DNA of 64,000 bases from Aquilaria yunnanensis (GCA_039654915.1 CM077594.1:88736893-88800892); one strand, 5' to 3'; counted from the first letter of the stretch, positions 18,884-30,633 are shown. Notes: generated by a model from the letters alone, not told the origin. Translations and numbers: made by a program.

Positions 18884-19513
18884 ATGGAGAAAACCCCAAC
18901 TCGTAAATCCCGAAGTATTTGTGTATTTTCTGGGGCTTTTCCAGGAAAAGATGAAGAGTATTTAAAAGCAGCCAACCATTTGGGTAGAGTATTAGCTGAG
19001 CGAAAAATACATTTAGTTTATGGAGGAGGTAGTGTCGGATTAATGGGAGGTGTAGCATCAGCAGCATCTCTAGGAGGAAGTCAAGTTCTGGGCATTATCC
19101 CTGGACCTCTGAAATTTATTTCTGGGGGCACGATTGGAGAAGAATTAGTGGTTAAAAATTTACAAGAGCGTGTGTTACAAATGCTTTTAAATGCTGATGC
19201 TTTTATCGCTCTACCAGGTGGTTTTGGCACATTGGGAGAAGTCTTTCAAATTGCTTCCATGGCCCAACTTAATTTGCATAAGAAACCCATTGGGCTTTTA
19301 AATGTTAACAATTTCTTTACAGGTCTGATAGCTTTTATGGATTATGCTATGCAGAAGAATTTTATATCAAGAGTGGCACGGCGAATCATAATATCCGCAA
19401 CAACTGCTGAAGAATTGCTAGATAAAATACAAGCTTTTGTTCCTGAACCAGATCCAGCAATGATTCAGATAGACTGGACGCGACAGTCTTTCCCGAACAG
19501 TTCGATCCCATAA
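18884..19513 (+). CDS. LOG: LOG-type cytokinin riboside 5'-monophosphate phosphoribohydrolase (inner element)
   Basis: 209 residues, no introns, carried within the intact Ogre element on the same strand as gag and pol. It keeps YGGGSVGLMG (46-55), the family-typical Pro73, R96, and PGGFGTLGE (111-119), so the phosphate- and nucleotide-handling motifs are complete. The predicted reaction is cytokinin riboside 5'-monophosphate plus water to free cytokinin plus ribose 5-phosphate. Its overall pattern is plant-like (for example KKPIGLLNVNNFF matches the conserved KPVGLLNV segment of plant LOGs) but clearly diverged. By hand count it differs from the outer copy at nine coding positions (five synonymous, four amino-acid changes, two of them in the last four codons), while non-coding DNA nearby differs by about 7%. 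This points to selection on the protein. Confidence 0.87.
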   Translation: MEKTPTRKSRSICVFSGAFPGKDEEYLKAANHLGRVLAERKIHLVYGGGSVGLMGGVASAASLGGSQVLGIIPGPLKFISGGTIGEELVVKNLQERVLQMLLNADAFIALPGGFGTLGEVFQIASMAQLNLHKKPIGLLNVNNFFTGLIAFMDYAMQKNFISRVARRIIISATTAEELLDKIQAFVPEPDPAMIQIDWTRQSFPNSSIP

Positions 19514-20060
19514 TAGTCCTCTACTAACCCTGTTGAAATATTGTGGAAGAAGAAGTGATCCGATCCGTTTTGCTTGTCCTTTAGTTTTATTATCAGCATT
19601 TTCTTTCGTGTTTTAGTTTTTCTTTCAGGGAATTTCTTTTTTTATCTTATAAGATAGTCTCGTCCATGCTGATATTAAAACCATAGGACAATGACTTTAG
19701 GTTGGAATGGCTGAGTAAAGAGTAATTTTTATTGCTCTTGAGACGCATCCTATTAGGTCTACTAGGCATAACATTTTAGGATAGTTAAGCTTCAACCTTA
19801 TTTGGATGACATATCTCTCAAGCGAATCTATATTTACTAAAGAAAATATTAGATGAACCTTGGATATTGATTCCAAACATCCGTTCCCTTTACATAATTT
19901 GTTAGCGATATTGTCATCATCAAGATTCACTCATTTTATCGAAGTCTAAAATTTCGCACTCGCCTATTATGCAAATTCACACTTTCGAAGAAAATTATTC
20001 CAATTCTAATTGCTTTCATATAAATTTCGCTCGAGGTTCAAGGAGATTTCCTTAACCTCA
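19514..20060 (+). other. 3' untranslated spacer after LOG
   Basis: Non-coding. It contains, at 19,711-19,715, the intact counterpart of the site where the inner element inserted into the outer one. Homologous outer sequence lies at 1,192-1,390 and 25,505-25,825. No supportable ORF. Confidence 0.7.
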
Positions 20061-20071
20061 TTCCATCAATT

Positions 20072-21510
20072 TTCCCTCAAACGATAGGAGAGTTCCTATC
20101 GTCGAGGTTCTAAGGAAGGGCCCTTAACCTCAAATCATCAATTTTTCTTCAAACGATAGGAGAGTTCCTATCGTCGAGGTTCTAAGGTAGGGCCCTTAAC
20201 CTCAAAATCATCAATTTTCCTTCAAACGATAGGAGAGTTCCTATCGTCGAGGTTCTAAGGTAGGACCCTTAACCTCATTCAAACAATTTTCCTTCAAACG
20301 ATAGGAGAGTTCCTGTCGTCGAGGTTCTAAGGTAGGACCCTTAACATCAAAATCATCAATTTTCCTTCAAACGATAGGAGAGTTCCTATTGTCGAGGTTC
20401 TAAGGTAGGACCCTTAACCTCAAAATCATCAATTTTCCTTCAAACGATAGGAGAGTTCCTATCGTCGAGGTTCTAAGGTAGGGCCCTTAACCTCAAAATC
20501 ATCAATTTTCCTTCAAACGATAGGAGAGTTCCTATCGTCGAGGTTCTAAGGTAGGACCCTTAACCTCATTCAAACAATTTTCCTTCAAACGATAGGAGAG
20601 TTCCTGTCGTCGAGGTTCTAAGGTAGGACCCTTAACATCAAAATCATCAATTTTCCTTCAAACGATAGGAGAGTTCCTATTGTCGAGGTTCTAAGGTAGG
20701 ACCCTTAACCTCAAAATCATCAATTTTCCTTCAAACGATAGGAGAGTTCCTATCGTCGAGGTTCTAAGGTAGGGCCCTTAACCTCAAAATCATCAATTTT
20801 CCTTCAAACGATAGGAGAGTTCCTATCGTCGAGGTTCTAAGGTAGGACCCTTAACCTCGTTCAATCAATTTTACTTCAAACGATAGGAGAGTTCCTATCG
20901 TCGAGGTTCTAAGGTAGGACCCTTAACCTCAAAATCATCAATTTTCCTTCAAACGATAGGAGAGTTCCTATCGTCGAGGTTCTAAGGTAGGGCCCTTAAC
21001 CTCAAAATCATCAATTTTCCTTCAAACGATAGGAGAGTTCCTATCGTCGAGGTTCTAAGGTAGGACCCTTAACCTCATTCAAACAATTTTCCTTCAAACG
21101 ATAGGAGAGTTCCTATCGTCGAGGTTCTAAGGTAGGACCCTTAACCTCAAAATCATCAATTTTCCTTCAAACGATAGGAGAGTTCCTATCGTCGAGGTTC
21201 TAAGGTAGGACCCTTAACCTCAAAACAATCAATTTTACTTCAAACGATAGAAGAGTTCCTATCGTCGAGGTTCTAAGGTAGGACCCTTAACCTCAAAATC
21301 ATCAATTTTCCTTCAAACGATAGGAGAGTTCCTATCGTCGAAGTTCTAAGGTAGGACCCTTAACCTCAAAACAATCAATTTTACTTCAAACGATAGGAGA
21401 GTTCCTATCGTCGAGGTTCTAAGGTAGGACCCTTAACCTCAAAATTATCAAATTTTCCCTTCAACGATAGGAGAGTTCTTATCGCAGAGGCTCTAAAAAA
21501 AATTTTCCTT
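20072..21510 (+). repeat. 72-73-bp hairpin tandem array (inner element, about 20 units)
   Basis: Each unit holds two inverted repeats: CGATAGGA-GAGT-TCCTATCG, and GAGGTT..AAGG pairing with CCTTAACCTC, followed by an AT-rich linker. Some variants recur together: the tcctgtcg variant at 20,311 and 20,602 and the tcctattg variant at 20,384 and 20,675 are both 291 bases apart, showing duplication of four-unit blocks. Tandem arrays between integrase and the 3' LTR are known in Ogre elements and can seed satellite DNA. There are no unique spacers, so this is not a CRISPR. Confidence 0.95.
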
Positions 21511-21608
21511 AACCACATAGTTTAGGCGGCGAGAAGGTTCTCAATGGCTAGCTAAGACGGACGAAATTTGGTAACTACTTTGCATACATCATGTCCCATG
21601 AAGCATGC

Positions 21609-21617
21609 AAAGGGGGG
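21609..21617 (+). promoter_or_regulatory. Polypurine tract
   Basis: AAAGGGGGG, four bases before the 3' LTR start. It would prime plus-strand DNA synthesis. The outer element has the same tract at 29,496-29,504. Confidence 0.85.
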
Positions 21618-21621
21618 CAGC

Positions 21622-24600
21622 TGTTGACACCCAATTTCGTCCGGGTTTTTTTTTAAAAAATTTTTTTAAAAAAAAACTAATTAAAAAAATTATCATTATT
21701 ATTATTATTATTGCTAAAAAATTTTAATTATGTTAATTAGTTTAAAATATATTTTTATTTTGAGAAGATTTGATTTAAAATAATATATGTGCGAATATGT
21801 ATGTGTTTGGAATAAAAATAAAATTTCAGAAAAAAATGACAAAAAAATTAAAAGTTTGAGGTAAAAATGACAAAATTAAGAAGTTTCGGACAAAATTGAC
21901 AAATTCTGAAAGTTTCAGGAGCTTTGGGTAATTTTTCGCGTCAATTTTGGGCCTAAACGGACGTTTCTAGCCCAAATTGACAGAAAACGTTAAAATTGTC
22001 AAAATCAGAAGCTTCTGAGCTTATCCAGAGCTGGAGTAACGTAAAGGACTGAAACTGTCATTTTACCAATTTAAAAGATAAGTTTGATATTTTTTATTAA
22101 TTTATCCGTCCACAGTTCAGCTAAGCTCCTTCTATAAATACCCCCCCAAATTCAGTGCTGAACACACAGAAAATTAGAGAAAAAAGTTCAGAGCTCCGTT
22201 TTAAAAATAGAGAAAATTACAGCCTTATTCCCTAGCCTCTCCTCCTTCTGCCAGAAAGTCTCAAAATTTTATTTTTCTACGATTTGACCATCTCTTTCGT
22301 TTGATCTCCTTCGTTGTTCTCTCTCTCTCTCCTCTCGTTTTCTCTCTCTTTCTCCTCCTGCCGCCGTGCTGCCTCGCCCGTTGCCGTCCCGCCGCCGTGC
22401 CGCCTCGCCCGTCGCCGTCCTGCCACCATACCGCCTCGCCGCGCCGCCCTCGCCGCGTCAACCTACCCTCGCCGGCCGCTGTTTCCGCCGTGCCGTCGCT
22501 CGCCGCCCCGTGCCCGTGCCGCCGCGCCACCCCCGCCGTCCCCCCTGCCCCTGGCCCAGCCGCCGCCGGCCGCCAGCCCCTTTTCCCCCTCGCGCTCGCG
22601 TCGCGCCTGTACCCAGCAAATTCAAAAATTTCAACCTTTAGGTAAAATTCTACTTTAATACTTCATCTTTTCAATTCTTTTCATTTTGGTCACTAATCTT
22701 TTTATTTTGTTTTTTTTTTCAGAATTAATTACTAACTTTATTTTTTTTACTTGTGTATTTATTTGTTTATTATTGTTATTGTTACTAACCCTTTTTTTTT
22801 TTTTTGTTATTATTAACTTGTTAACTAACTTACTAACAACTAACTTTTAACATTATTATTGTTACTAACCTTTTAATTTTTGCATTATTACTAACTTTTA
22901 TTATTGTTAATTAATTTAATCAACTTGGTTAATTAACAATTAATTAATTTGGCTAAATTTTATTATTGTTGTTAATTAATTAATTTAATTAACTTGACTA
23001 ACTTTTTATTATTGTTGTTAACAATTAATTTAATTAAACTTGGCTAATTTTTATTATTGTCGTTAATTAATTTAATCTAACTTTTACTAACCTTTTTTAT
23101 TGTTATTAACTAACTAATCCAACTAATCTAACTATATTAATTGTGCTAACTTTTATTATTATTGTGTTATTAAAGTGGATGGCCAAAAAGCCCCACTTTA
23201 TTAATTGAATTTTTTATGATTAAAAGATAAAAAAAGGAATTTTATGTGAATAATTTTCTAAAGGCTAATAAAAATTACTTTTTTTTATTTTGAAACAAAG
23301 TTTTTATTCCTTTTAATAAACAAACATAATGAAATAATTCAAAAATAAAATAAATAAATAAATAAACATAAAATCATTCTTTTAATACATCTTTAAAATT
23401 AATAATTAATGAAATAAAAAAAAATTAAAACTTCATGACCAAATGATCCGCCAGGATCCATGGCTTGAAAATATTTTTAAATAAAATATATAAATAAATT
23501 TTTTCTTTATAAAAAATAAAAAAACTTTAGACTAATATATTAATTATCTATTAATATATAATTTTTTTTAGTTTTCTTTATTAATAAAAAGAATAAAAAG
23601 CGTGAAATTTTTGGGTTAATATTTTTCAGTAATATTTTATTTATTTCTTTTAAGATAATAAAATATAACTTTTTTTAGTAAAAAGAATAAAAAAAAGTAA
23701 TTTTTTTTTGGGTTAATATTTTTCAGTAAAATTTATTTCTTTTAAAATAATAAAATATAACTTTTTTTAGTTTTCTTTATTAAAATGAATAAAAAGAGTA
23801 AATTTTGGGTTAATATTTTTCAGTAATATTTTATTTATTTCTTTTAAAATATAACTTTTTTTAGTTTTCTTTATTAATAAAAAGAATAAAAAGAGTAAAT
23901 TTTGAGTTAATATTTTTCAGTAATATTTTATTTATTTCTTTTAAAATATAATTTTTTTTAATGAAAAGAATAAAAATTTTGGGTTAATATTTTATTCAGT
24001 AATATTTTACTTATTAAAAGATATAACTTTTTGTTTCCTTTATAAAAATCTTAATCAAATAATTTCAAAATAATACAAAATAAAACAAAAATAATTGAAT
24101 TTTCTCTTAAATATTTTTGACTTATTGATTAGATATATTTTCAGAAATATAAATTAAAATTAAAAAAAAAAATCTTTCATCAAACAAAGAAGAATATAAA
24201 AAATAAAAATATCAAGACTTTTGTTTTAAAATACATATAAGTTTTCGGTTAAATAATCTTTTATTCCAAAATAAATTAAATAAATATCAAAACTTTTCTT
24301 CTTTTGTTTAAAATATACATATAAATTTTTGATTCTCTTAATAAAACAATTACTTTTGGTTAATCTTTTATAAAAAAAAAATAAAAAAATAATAAAAAAA
24401 TAAAAAAATAAAAAAATAAAAAAATTTTAGTTCATGGTATATTGGCTGGAAACTGTCTCGTGCCCGCTTTTGAGCTGCTTCACCTAGTGAAGAGGGTCTG
24501 GCTGAGTAACAACGCCCCGTACCATGATCAAAATTTTTATTTTTAAACTCTTTAATTCTTTTAAATTAACTTCTTATTAAATAAAAATTAATTATTATTT

Positions 24601-25504
24601 TTTTTAATTCTTTTATAAATTGAGTAATCCTTTAAAATAATAAATATCTTTCATTAAACAAGAAAACAAAAAAAGTAAACAAGAAAAAAAAAAAGAAAGA
24701 TAAGAAAAATAAAAGAAAGATAAGAAAGAAAAATAAAAGAAAGATAAGAAAGAAAAGAAAGATAAAAGAAAGAAAAAGAAAAAGAAAAGAAAGAAAGAAA
24801 AGAATAAAAAAGAAAGAAAAGAAAAGAAATTATAAGAAAATTAAAAAAAAAAAAAGTAAAAATAAGTAAAAAAGAAGAAAAAGAAAGAAAGTAAAAAAAG
24901 AAGTAAAAATATAAAGATAAATTTTTTAGTTAGTATTAAAAATCATTCATAAACAAAAAGAATTACCATTTAAAAATTAATTTCATAATAATAAGAATTA
25001 AATAATTACGATAAATCAATTTCCATATCCGGATGATCCGGCAGGATCTACGGTTTGGAAAATATCAAACTTTTAAAATAAATAAATTAAATAAAAAGAT
25101 AAAAATCCATATTTTTTACAATATGGATAAAATTGTTTAAAATTTCACCAAATTCCGTGTCCAAATGACTCGGCAGAGTCCATGGTTCGGAATCAAAATC
25201 TTCCGTGTCCAAATGACTCGGCAGAGTCCATGGTTCGGAAGTATAAAATTTTATCCGAATTAATTACCAAAATCCACATTTTCGACTAATTCAGGTAAAA
25301 TATCTAAATTAACTGAAAAGTTTTAAAAGCAAAGTAAAACAAAATTAAAATCAACTAAGGTGCCAATTTTTGGGCGTTTTAACAAAGTTGTTTTAACGTA
25401 ACCGTACTCCCGATCCCCGAACTCTCGCAGACCATATTTTAGGTGACCAATCGACCTAGGTGAAACCGATTGGTGGCGACTCCAGAAAACCCGACGTTGC
25501 CACA
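21622..25504 (+). repeat. 3' LTR of inner element
   Basis: 3,883 bp, same length as the 5' LTR and identical wherever compared, including long homopolymers and the GC-rich leader. It ends GTTGCCACA and is followed at once by the ctgag duplication. It should also supply 3' end formation, but no distinct polyadenylation signal could be picked out in such AT-rich sequence. Confidence 0.97.
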
Positions 25505-25509
25505 CTGAG
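25505..25509. repeat. Right target-site duplication of inner element (ctgag)
   Basis: ctgag directly after the 3' LTR, matching 1,386-1,390. It is followed by taaagagtaat, which continues the outer element exactly as at 19,716 in the inner copy. Confidence 0.95.
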
Positions 25510-25825
25510 TAAAGAGTAATTTTTGTTACTCTTGAGACGCATCCTATTAGGTCTACTAGGCATAACATTTTGGGGTAGTTAAGCTTTAACCTTATTCGGA
25601 TGACATATCTCATAAGGGAATCTATATTTACTGAAGAAAATATTAGATGAACCTTGAATATTGATTCCAAACATCCGTTCCATTTACATAATTTGTCAGT
25701 GTTATTGTCATCATCAAGATTCACTCGTTTTATCGAAGCCTAATTCTTTGCGCTCGCCAATTATGAAAATTCACACTTTCGAAGAAAATTATTCCAATTT
25801 CAATTGCTTTCATATAAATTTCGCT

Positions 25826-28800
25826 CGAGGTCCTAAGAAAAGAACCTTTGCCTCGACATTAATCAATCAATCCGAGGTTTTAAGGATGGAACCTTTGCCT
25901 CGAGATCAATCAATCAATCCGAGGTTTTAAGGATGGAACCTTTACCTCGAGATCAATCAATCAATCCGAGGTTGTAAAGGATGGAACCTTTGCCTCGAGA
26001 TCAAACAATCAATCCGAGGTTGTAAAGGATGGAACCTTTACCTCGAGATCAATCAATCAATCCGAGGTTTTAAGGATGGAACCTTTACCTCGAGATCAAT
26101 CAATCAATCCGAGGTTGTAAAGGATGGAACCTTTGCCTCGAGATCAAACAATCAATCCGAGGTTGTAAAGGATGGAACCTTTACCTCGAGATCAATCAAT
26201 CAATCCGAGGTTTTAAGGATGGAACCTTTACCTCGAGATCAATCAATCAATCCGAGGTTGTAAAGGATGGAACCTTTGCCTCGAGATCAAACAATCAATC
26301 CGAGGTTGTAAAGGATGGAACCTTTGCCTCGAGATCAATCAATCAATCCGAGGTTGTAAAGGATGGAACCTTTGCCTCGAGATCAATCAATCAATCCGAG
26401 GTTTTAAGGATGGAACCTTTTGCCTCGAGATCAAACAATCAATCCAAGGTTGTAAAGGATGGAACCTTTGCCTCGAGATCAATCAATCAATTCGAGATTT
26501 TAAGGATGGAACCTTTACCTCGAGATCAATCAATCAATCCGAGGTTGTAAAGGATGGAACCTTTGCCTCGAGATCAAACAATCAATCCGAGATTGTAAAG
26601 GATGGAACCTTTGCCTCGAGATCAAACAATCAATCCGAGGTTTTAAGGATGGAACCTTTACCTCGAGATCAATCAATCAATCCGAGGTTGTAAAGGATGG
26701 AACCTTTGCCTCGAGATCAAACAATCAATCCGAGGTTGTAAAGGATGGAACCTTTACCTCGAGATCAATCAATCAATCCGAGGTTTTAAGGATGGAACCT
26801 TTACCTCGAGATCAATCAATCAATCCGAGGTTGTAAAGGATGGAACCTTTGCCTCGAGATCAAACAATCAATCCGAGGTTGTAAAGGATGGAACCTTTAC
26901 CTCGAGATCAATCAATCAATCCGAGGTTTTAAGGATGGAACCTTTACCTCGAGATCAATCAATCAATCCGAGGTTGTAAAGGATGGAACCTTTGCCTCGA
27001 GATCAAACAATCAATCCGAGGTTGTAAAGGATGGAACCTTTGCCTCGAGATCAATCAATCAATCCGAGGTTGTAAAGGATGGAACCTTTGCCTCGAGATC
27101 AATCAATCAATCCGAGGTTTTAAGGATGGAACCTTTTGCCTCGAGATCAAACAATCAATCCAAGGTTGTAAAGGATGGAACCTTTGCCTCGAGATCAATC
27201 AATCAATTCGAGATTTTAAGGATGGAACCTTTACCTCGAGATCAATCAATCAATCCGAGGTTGTAAAGGATGGAACCTTTGCCTCGAGATCAAACAATCA
27301 ATCCGAGGTTGTAAAGGATGGAACCTTTGCCTCGAGATCAAACAATCAATCCGAGGTTTTAAGGATGGAACCTTTACCTCGAGATCAATCAATCAATCCG
27401 AGGTTGTAAAGGATGGAACCTTTGCCTCGAGATCAAACAATCAATCCGAGGTTGTAAAGGATGGAACCTTTACCTCGAGATCAATCAATCAATCCGAGGT
27501 TTTAAGGATGGAACCTTTACCTCGAGATCAATCAATCAATCCGAGGTTGTAAAGGATGTAACCTTTGCCTCGAGATCAAACAATCAATCCGAGGTTGTAA
27601 AGGATGGAACCTTTACCTCGAGATCAATCAATCAATCCGAGGTTTTAAGGATGGAACCTTTACCTCGAGATCAATCAATCAATCCGAGGTTGTAAAGGAT
27701 GGAACCTTTGCCTCGAGATCAAACAATCAATCCGAGGTTGTAAAGGATGGAACCTTTGCCTCGAGATCAATCAATCAATCCGAGGTTGTAAAGGATGGAA
27801 CCTTTGCCTCGAGATCAATCAATCAATCCGAGGTTTTAAGGATGGAACCTTTTGCCTCGAGATCAAACAATCAATCCAAGGTTGTAAAGGATGGAACCTT
27901 TGCCTCGAGATCAATCAATCAATTCGAGATTTTAAGGATGGAACCTTTACCTCGAGATCAATCAATCAATCCGAGGTTGTAAAGGATGGAACCTTTGCCT
28001 CGAGATCAAACAATCAATCCGAGGTTGTAAAGGATGGAACCTTTGCCTCGAGATCAATCAATCAATCCGAGGTTGTAAAGGATGGAACCTTTGCCTCGAG
28101 ATCAATCAATCAATCCGAGGTTTTAAGGATGGAACCTTTTGCCTCGAGATCAAACAATCAATCCAAGGTTGTAAAGGATGGAACCTTTGCCTCGAGATCA
28201 ATCAATCAATTCGAGATTTTAAGGATGGAACCTTTACCTCGAGATCAATCAATCAATCCGAGGTTGTAAAGGATGGAACCTTTGCCTCGAGATCAAACAA
28301 TCAATCCGAGGTTGTAAAGGATGGAACCTTTGCCTCGAGATCAATCAATCAATCCGAGGTTGTAAAGGATGGAACCTTTGCCTCGAGATCAATCAATCAA
28401 TCCGAGGTTTTAAGGATGGAACCTTTTGCCTCGAGATCAAACAATCAATCCGAGGTTGTAAAGGATGGAACCTTTACCTCGAGATCAATCAATCAATCCG
28501 AGGTTTTAAGGATGGAACCTTTACCTCGAGATCAATCAATCAATCCGAGGTTGTAAAGGATGGAACCTTTGCCTCGAGATCAAACAAACAATCCGAGGTT
28601 GTAAAGGATGGAACCTTTACCTCGAGATCAATCAATCAATCCGAGGTTTTAAGGATGGAACCTTTACCTCGAGATCAATCAATCAATCCGAGGTTGTAAA
28701 GGATGGAACCTTTGCCTCGAGATCAAACAATCAATCCGAGGTTGTAAAGGATGGAACCTTTGCCTCGAGATCAATCAATCAATCCGAGGTTGTAAAGGAT

Positions 28801-29050
28801 GGAACCTTTGCCTCGAGATCAATCAATCAATCCGAGGTTTTAAGGATGGAACCTTTACCTCGAGATCAATCAATCAATCCGAGGTTGTAAAGGATGGAAC
28901 CTTTGCCTCGAGATCAATCAATCAATTCGAGGTTTTAAGGATGGAACCTTTGCCTCGAGATCAACCAATCAATTCGAGGTTTTAAGGATGGAACCTTTGC
29001 CTCGAGATCAATCAATCAATCCAAGGTTTTAAGGATGAAACCTTTGCCTC
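25826..29050 (+). repeat. 47-48-bp hairpin tandem array, about 68 units (outer element)
   Basis: The unit begins ccgaggttgtaaaggatgga and ends with copies of atcaatcaat. GAGG..AAAGG pairs with CCTTTGCCTC, so each unit can form a hairpin. Variants form higher-order blocks: the rare ccaagg variant occurs at 26,444, 27,160, 27,876 and 28,163, that is at steps of 716, 716 and 287 bases (15, 15 and 6 units). This monomer differs from the inner element's main array at the same place, though both contain a GAGGTT...CCTC stem. Confidence 0.95.
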
Positions 29051-29069
29051 GAAATCAATTTTCAATTAA

Positions 29070-29400
29070 CGATAGGACTGCTCCTATCGTCGAGGTTCAA
29101 GGAGAGTTCCTTAACCTCATCCAATCAATTTTACTTTCAACGATAGGAAACTTCCTATCGTCGAGGTTCAAGGAGAATTCCCTAACCTCATCCAATCAAT
29201 TTTACTTTCAACGATAGGAAAGTTCCTATCGTCCAGGTTCAAGGAGAGTTCCTTAACCACATCCAATCAATTTTACTTTCAACGTTAGGAAAGTTCCTAT
29301 CGTCGAGGTTCAAGGAGAGTTCCTTAACCTCATTCAATCAATTTTACTTTCAACGATAGGAAAGTTCCTATCGTCGAGGTCCTAAGGAGAGTTACTTAAC
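29070..29400 (+). repeat. 71-bp tandem array, five units (outer element)
   Basis: Units start cgatagga...tcctatcg and are spaced 71 bases apart (29,070; 29,141; 29,212; 29,283; 29,354). They are related to the inner element's 73-bp unit. The outer copy therefore has both repeat types, with the 48-bp type expanded. Confidence 0.9.
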
Positions 29401-29495
29401 CTCATAATTTAGGCGGCGAGAAGGTTCTCAATGCCTAGCTAACCCGGACGACATTTGGTAACGACTTTGCATACATCATGTCCCATGAAGCATGC

Positions 29496-29504
29496 AAAGG
29501 GGGG
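29496..29504 (+). promoter_or_regulatory. Polypurine tract (outer element)
   Basis: AAAGGGGGG four bases before the LTR start at 29,509, in sequence shared with the inner element (catcatgtcccatgaagcat upstream). Confidence 0.85.
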
Positions 29505-30529
29505 CAGCTGTTGACACCCAATTTCATCCGACCATTAAAAAAAATTAAAAATTAAAAATTAAAATTTTTTTTTAAAAAAAATTATATATTTTTTTAAGAG
29601 GGGTTTATTTTTATTTTTATAGTATGTGTGTTTAAAAAAAAAACAGGTTAAAAAGTTAACAAAAATTAAAATTAAATTAATTAAGAAAAAAGAGAAAACT
29701 AAAAATTAAGAAAAATTTTATTATTAGTCAATTAATTAAAAAAAATTAATTAATTAATTTAGTTTAAAAGAAATCCCTGGAAAACATTTTTTTTCTCTCA
29801 CTGTCGGCACGAACCGACAAAAATGTCAACACCTGCTCTCAGACTTTCTCTCCACCCAGCTGGCCTAGAGATTGGATCTTATCTTCTTATCTCTTTTTCT
29901 TCCCGGTTCCTGGTTCCGGCTGAAGAGGGAACTCTCACCTGCTTCCAAATGGGATCTCTCTCTCAAATTCCATCCTTTCTTGGGGGCGGGGGGGAAGCGA
30001 CTTCTTCTGTGTGGGTCTTTTATTTCTCCTCTCTTGGCCATCTCCTGCTTGGTCTCCCTCGTTCATAGCTTCCAGCGACCCTTTTGCGGACAATTAAAGC
30101 AAGTTCAACTTTGCTCTGCCCTTGTTCATCCTCTCCTGCATCTTTTACGTTACAAACACAACAGCATCCAGCAACTTAGTCAATCCATCGGTGAGCTCCA
30201 CCGGTTGAGTCAAGACGAGGAGACCGTGAGCGCGAGCAACGACGACTTCTTGTTCTACGCCTTCAACGTCGAAACCTTCTGCTTCTTCTCTGTCACAACG
30301 CCCTCCGCTGCGCTCGCGTCGCTCCGCCACCCTATTCTTCCCTCCTCGTCTCGCACATCACCGCTTCGGATTTCATTGGCTCCGCCGCCTTGCTCTCGCT
30401 TCACCGCCGTCCACCACTTATCCGCAACCTCTCCTTAGACCTCTGCATATCCCAGTCCTCCTCTGTCTCCGCCTTTCTGACCTCGCGGCTGGATTCCGGT
30501 GGCCATGTCGGGCTGTGTGAGTATCTGAA

Positions 30530-30633
30530 GCCGTTGCTGCCGATGCATGACATGGAAGACGATGAGCTGTTATGGAGAGCATCGATGGTGACTCAGATTA
30601 CCAAGTATCCGTTTCAGAGGGTTCCAAAGGTTG
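30530..30633 (+). pseudogene. Captured fragment of a GT14 / BC10-like glycosyltransferase gene
   Basis: The plus-strand frame reads [16 protein letters not shown] and then [11 protein letters not shown]. This closely follows the conserved start of the core-2/I-branching (BC10-like, GT14) region of plant glycosyltransferases, in which (D/E)ELxWRAS and YPFxRVPKVAFMFL are typical. The match stops right after PKV, close to where AFMFL would be expected. It lies inside the outer LTR, so it is a transduplicated piece and not a functional gene. The assignment is from motif memory. Confidence 0.55.

Larger units (their letters stand above)
1391..25504 (+). mobile_element. Complete giant Tat/Ogre-type Ty3/gypsy retrotransposon with accessory genes
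   Basis: A 24,114-bp element in the order LTR, PBS, ORF1, gag-protease-G-patch, candidate intron, RT-RNaseH-aRNaseH-integrase, three finger ORFs, LOG ORF, tandem array, PPT, LTR. Size, ORF1 upstream of gag, the tRNA-Arg-type PBS, the intron between protease and RT, and the second archaeal-type RNase H are hallmarks of Ogre/Tat elements. Both LTRs span exactly 3,883 bp and no difference was found in the stretches compared, including slippage-prone homopolymers, so insertion was recent. It sits inside an older relative; sequence homologous to both flanks is continuous within the inner element near 19,711. The genes downstream of integrase are not part of the standard Ogre layout. Confidence 0.95.

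Noticed and set aside
25826..29050. CRISPR-like regular palindromic array
   Set aside because: Units are contiguous tandem repeats with no unique spacers, form higher-order blocks, and lie in a plant retrotransposon.
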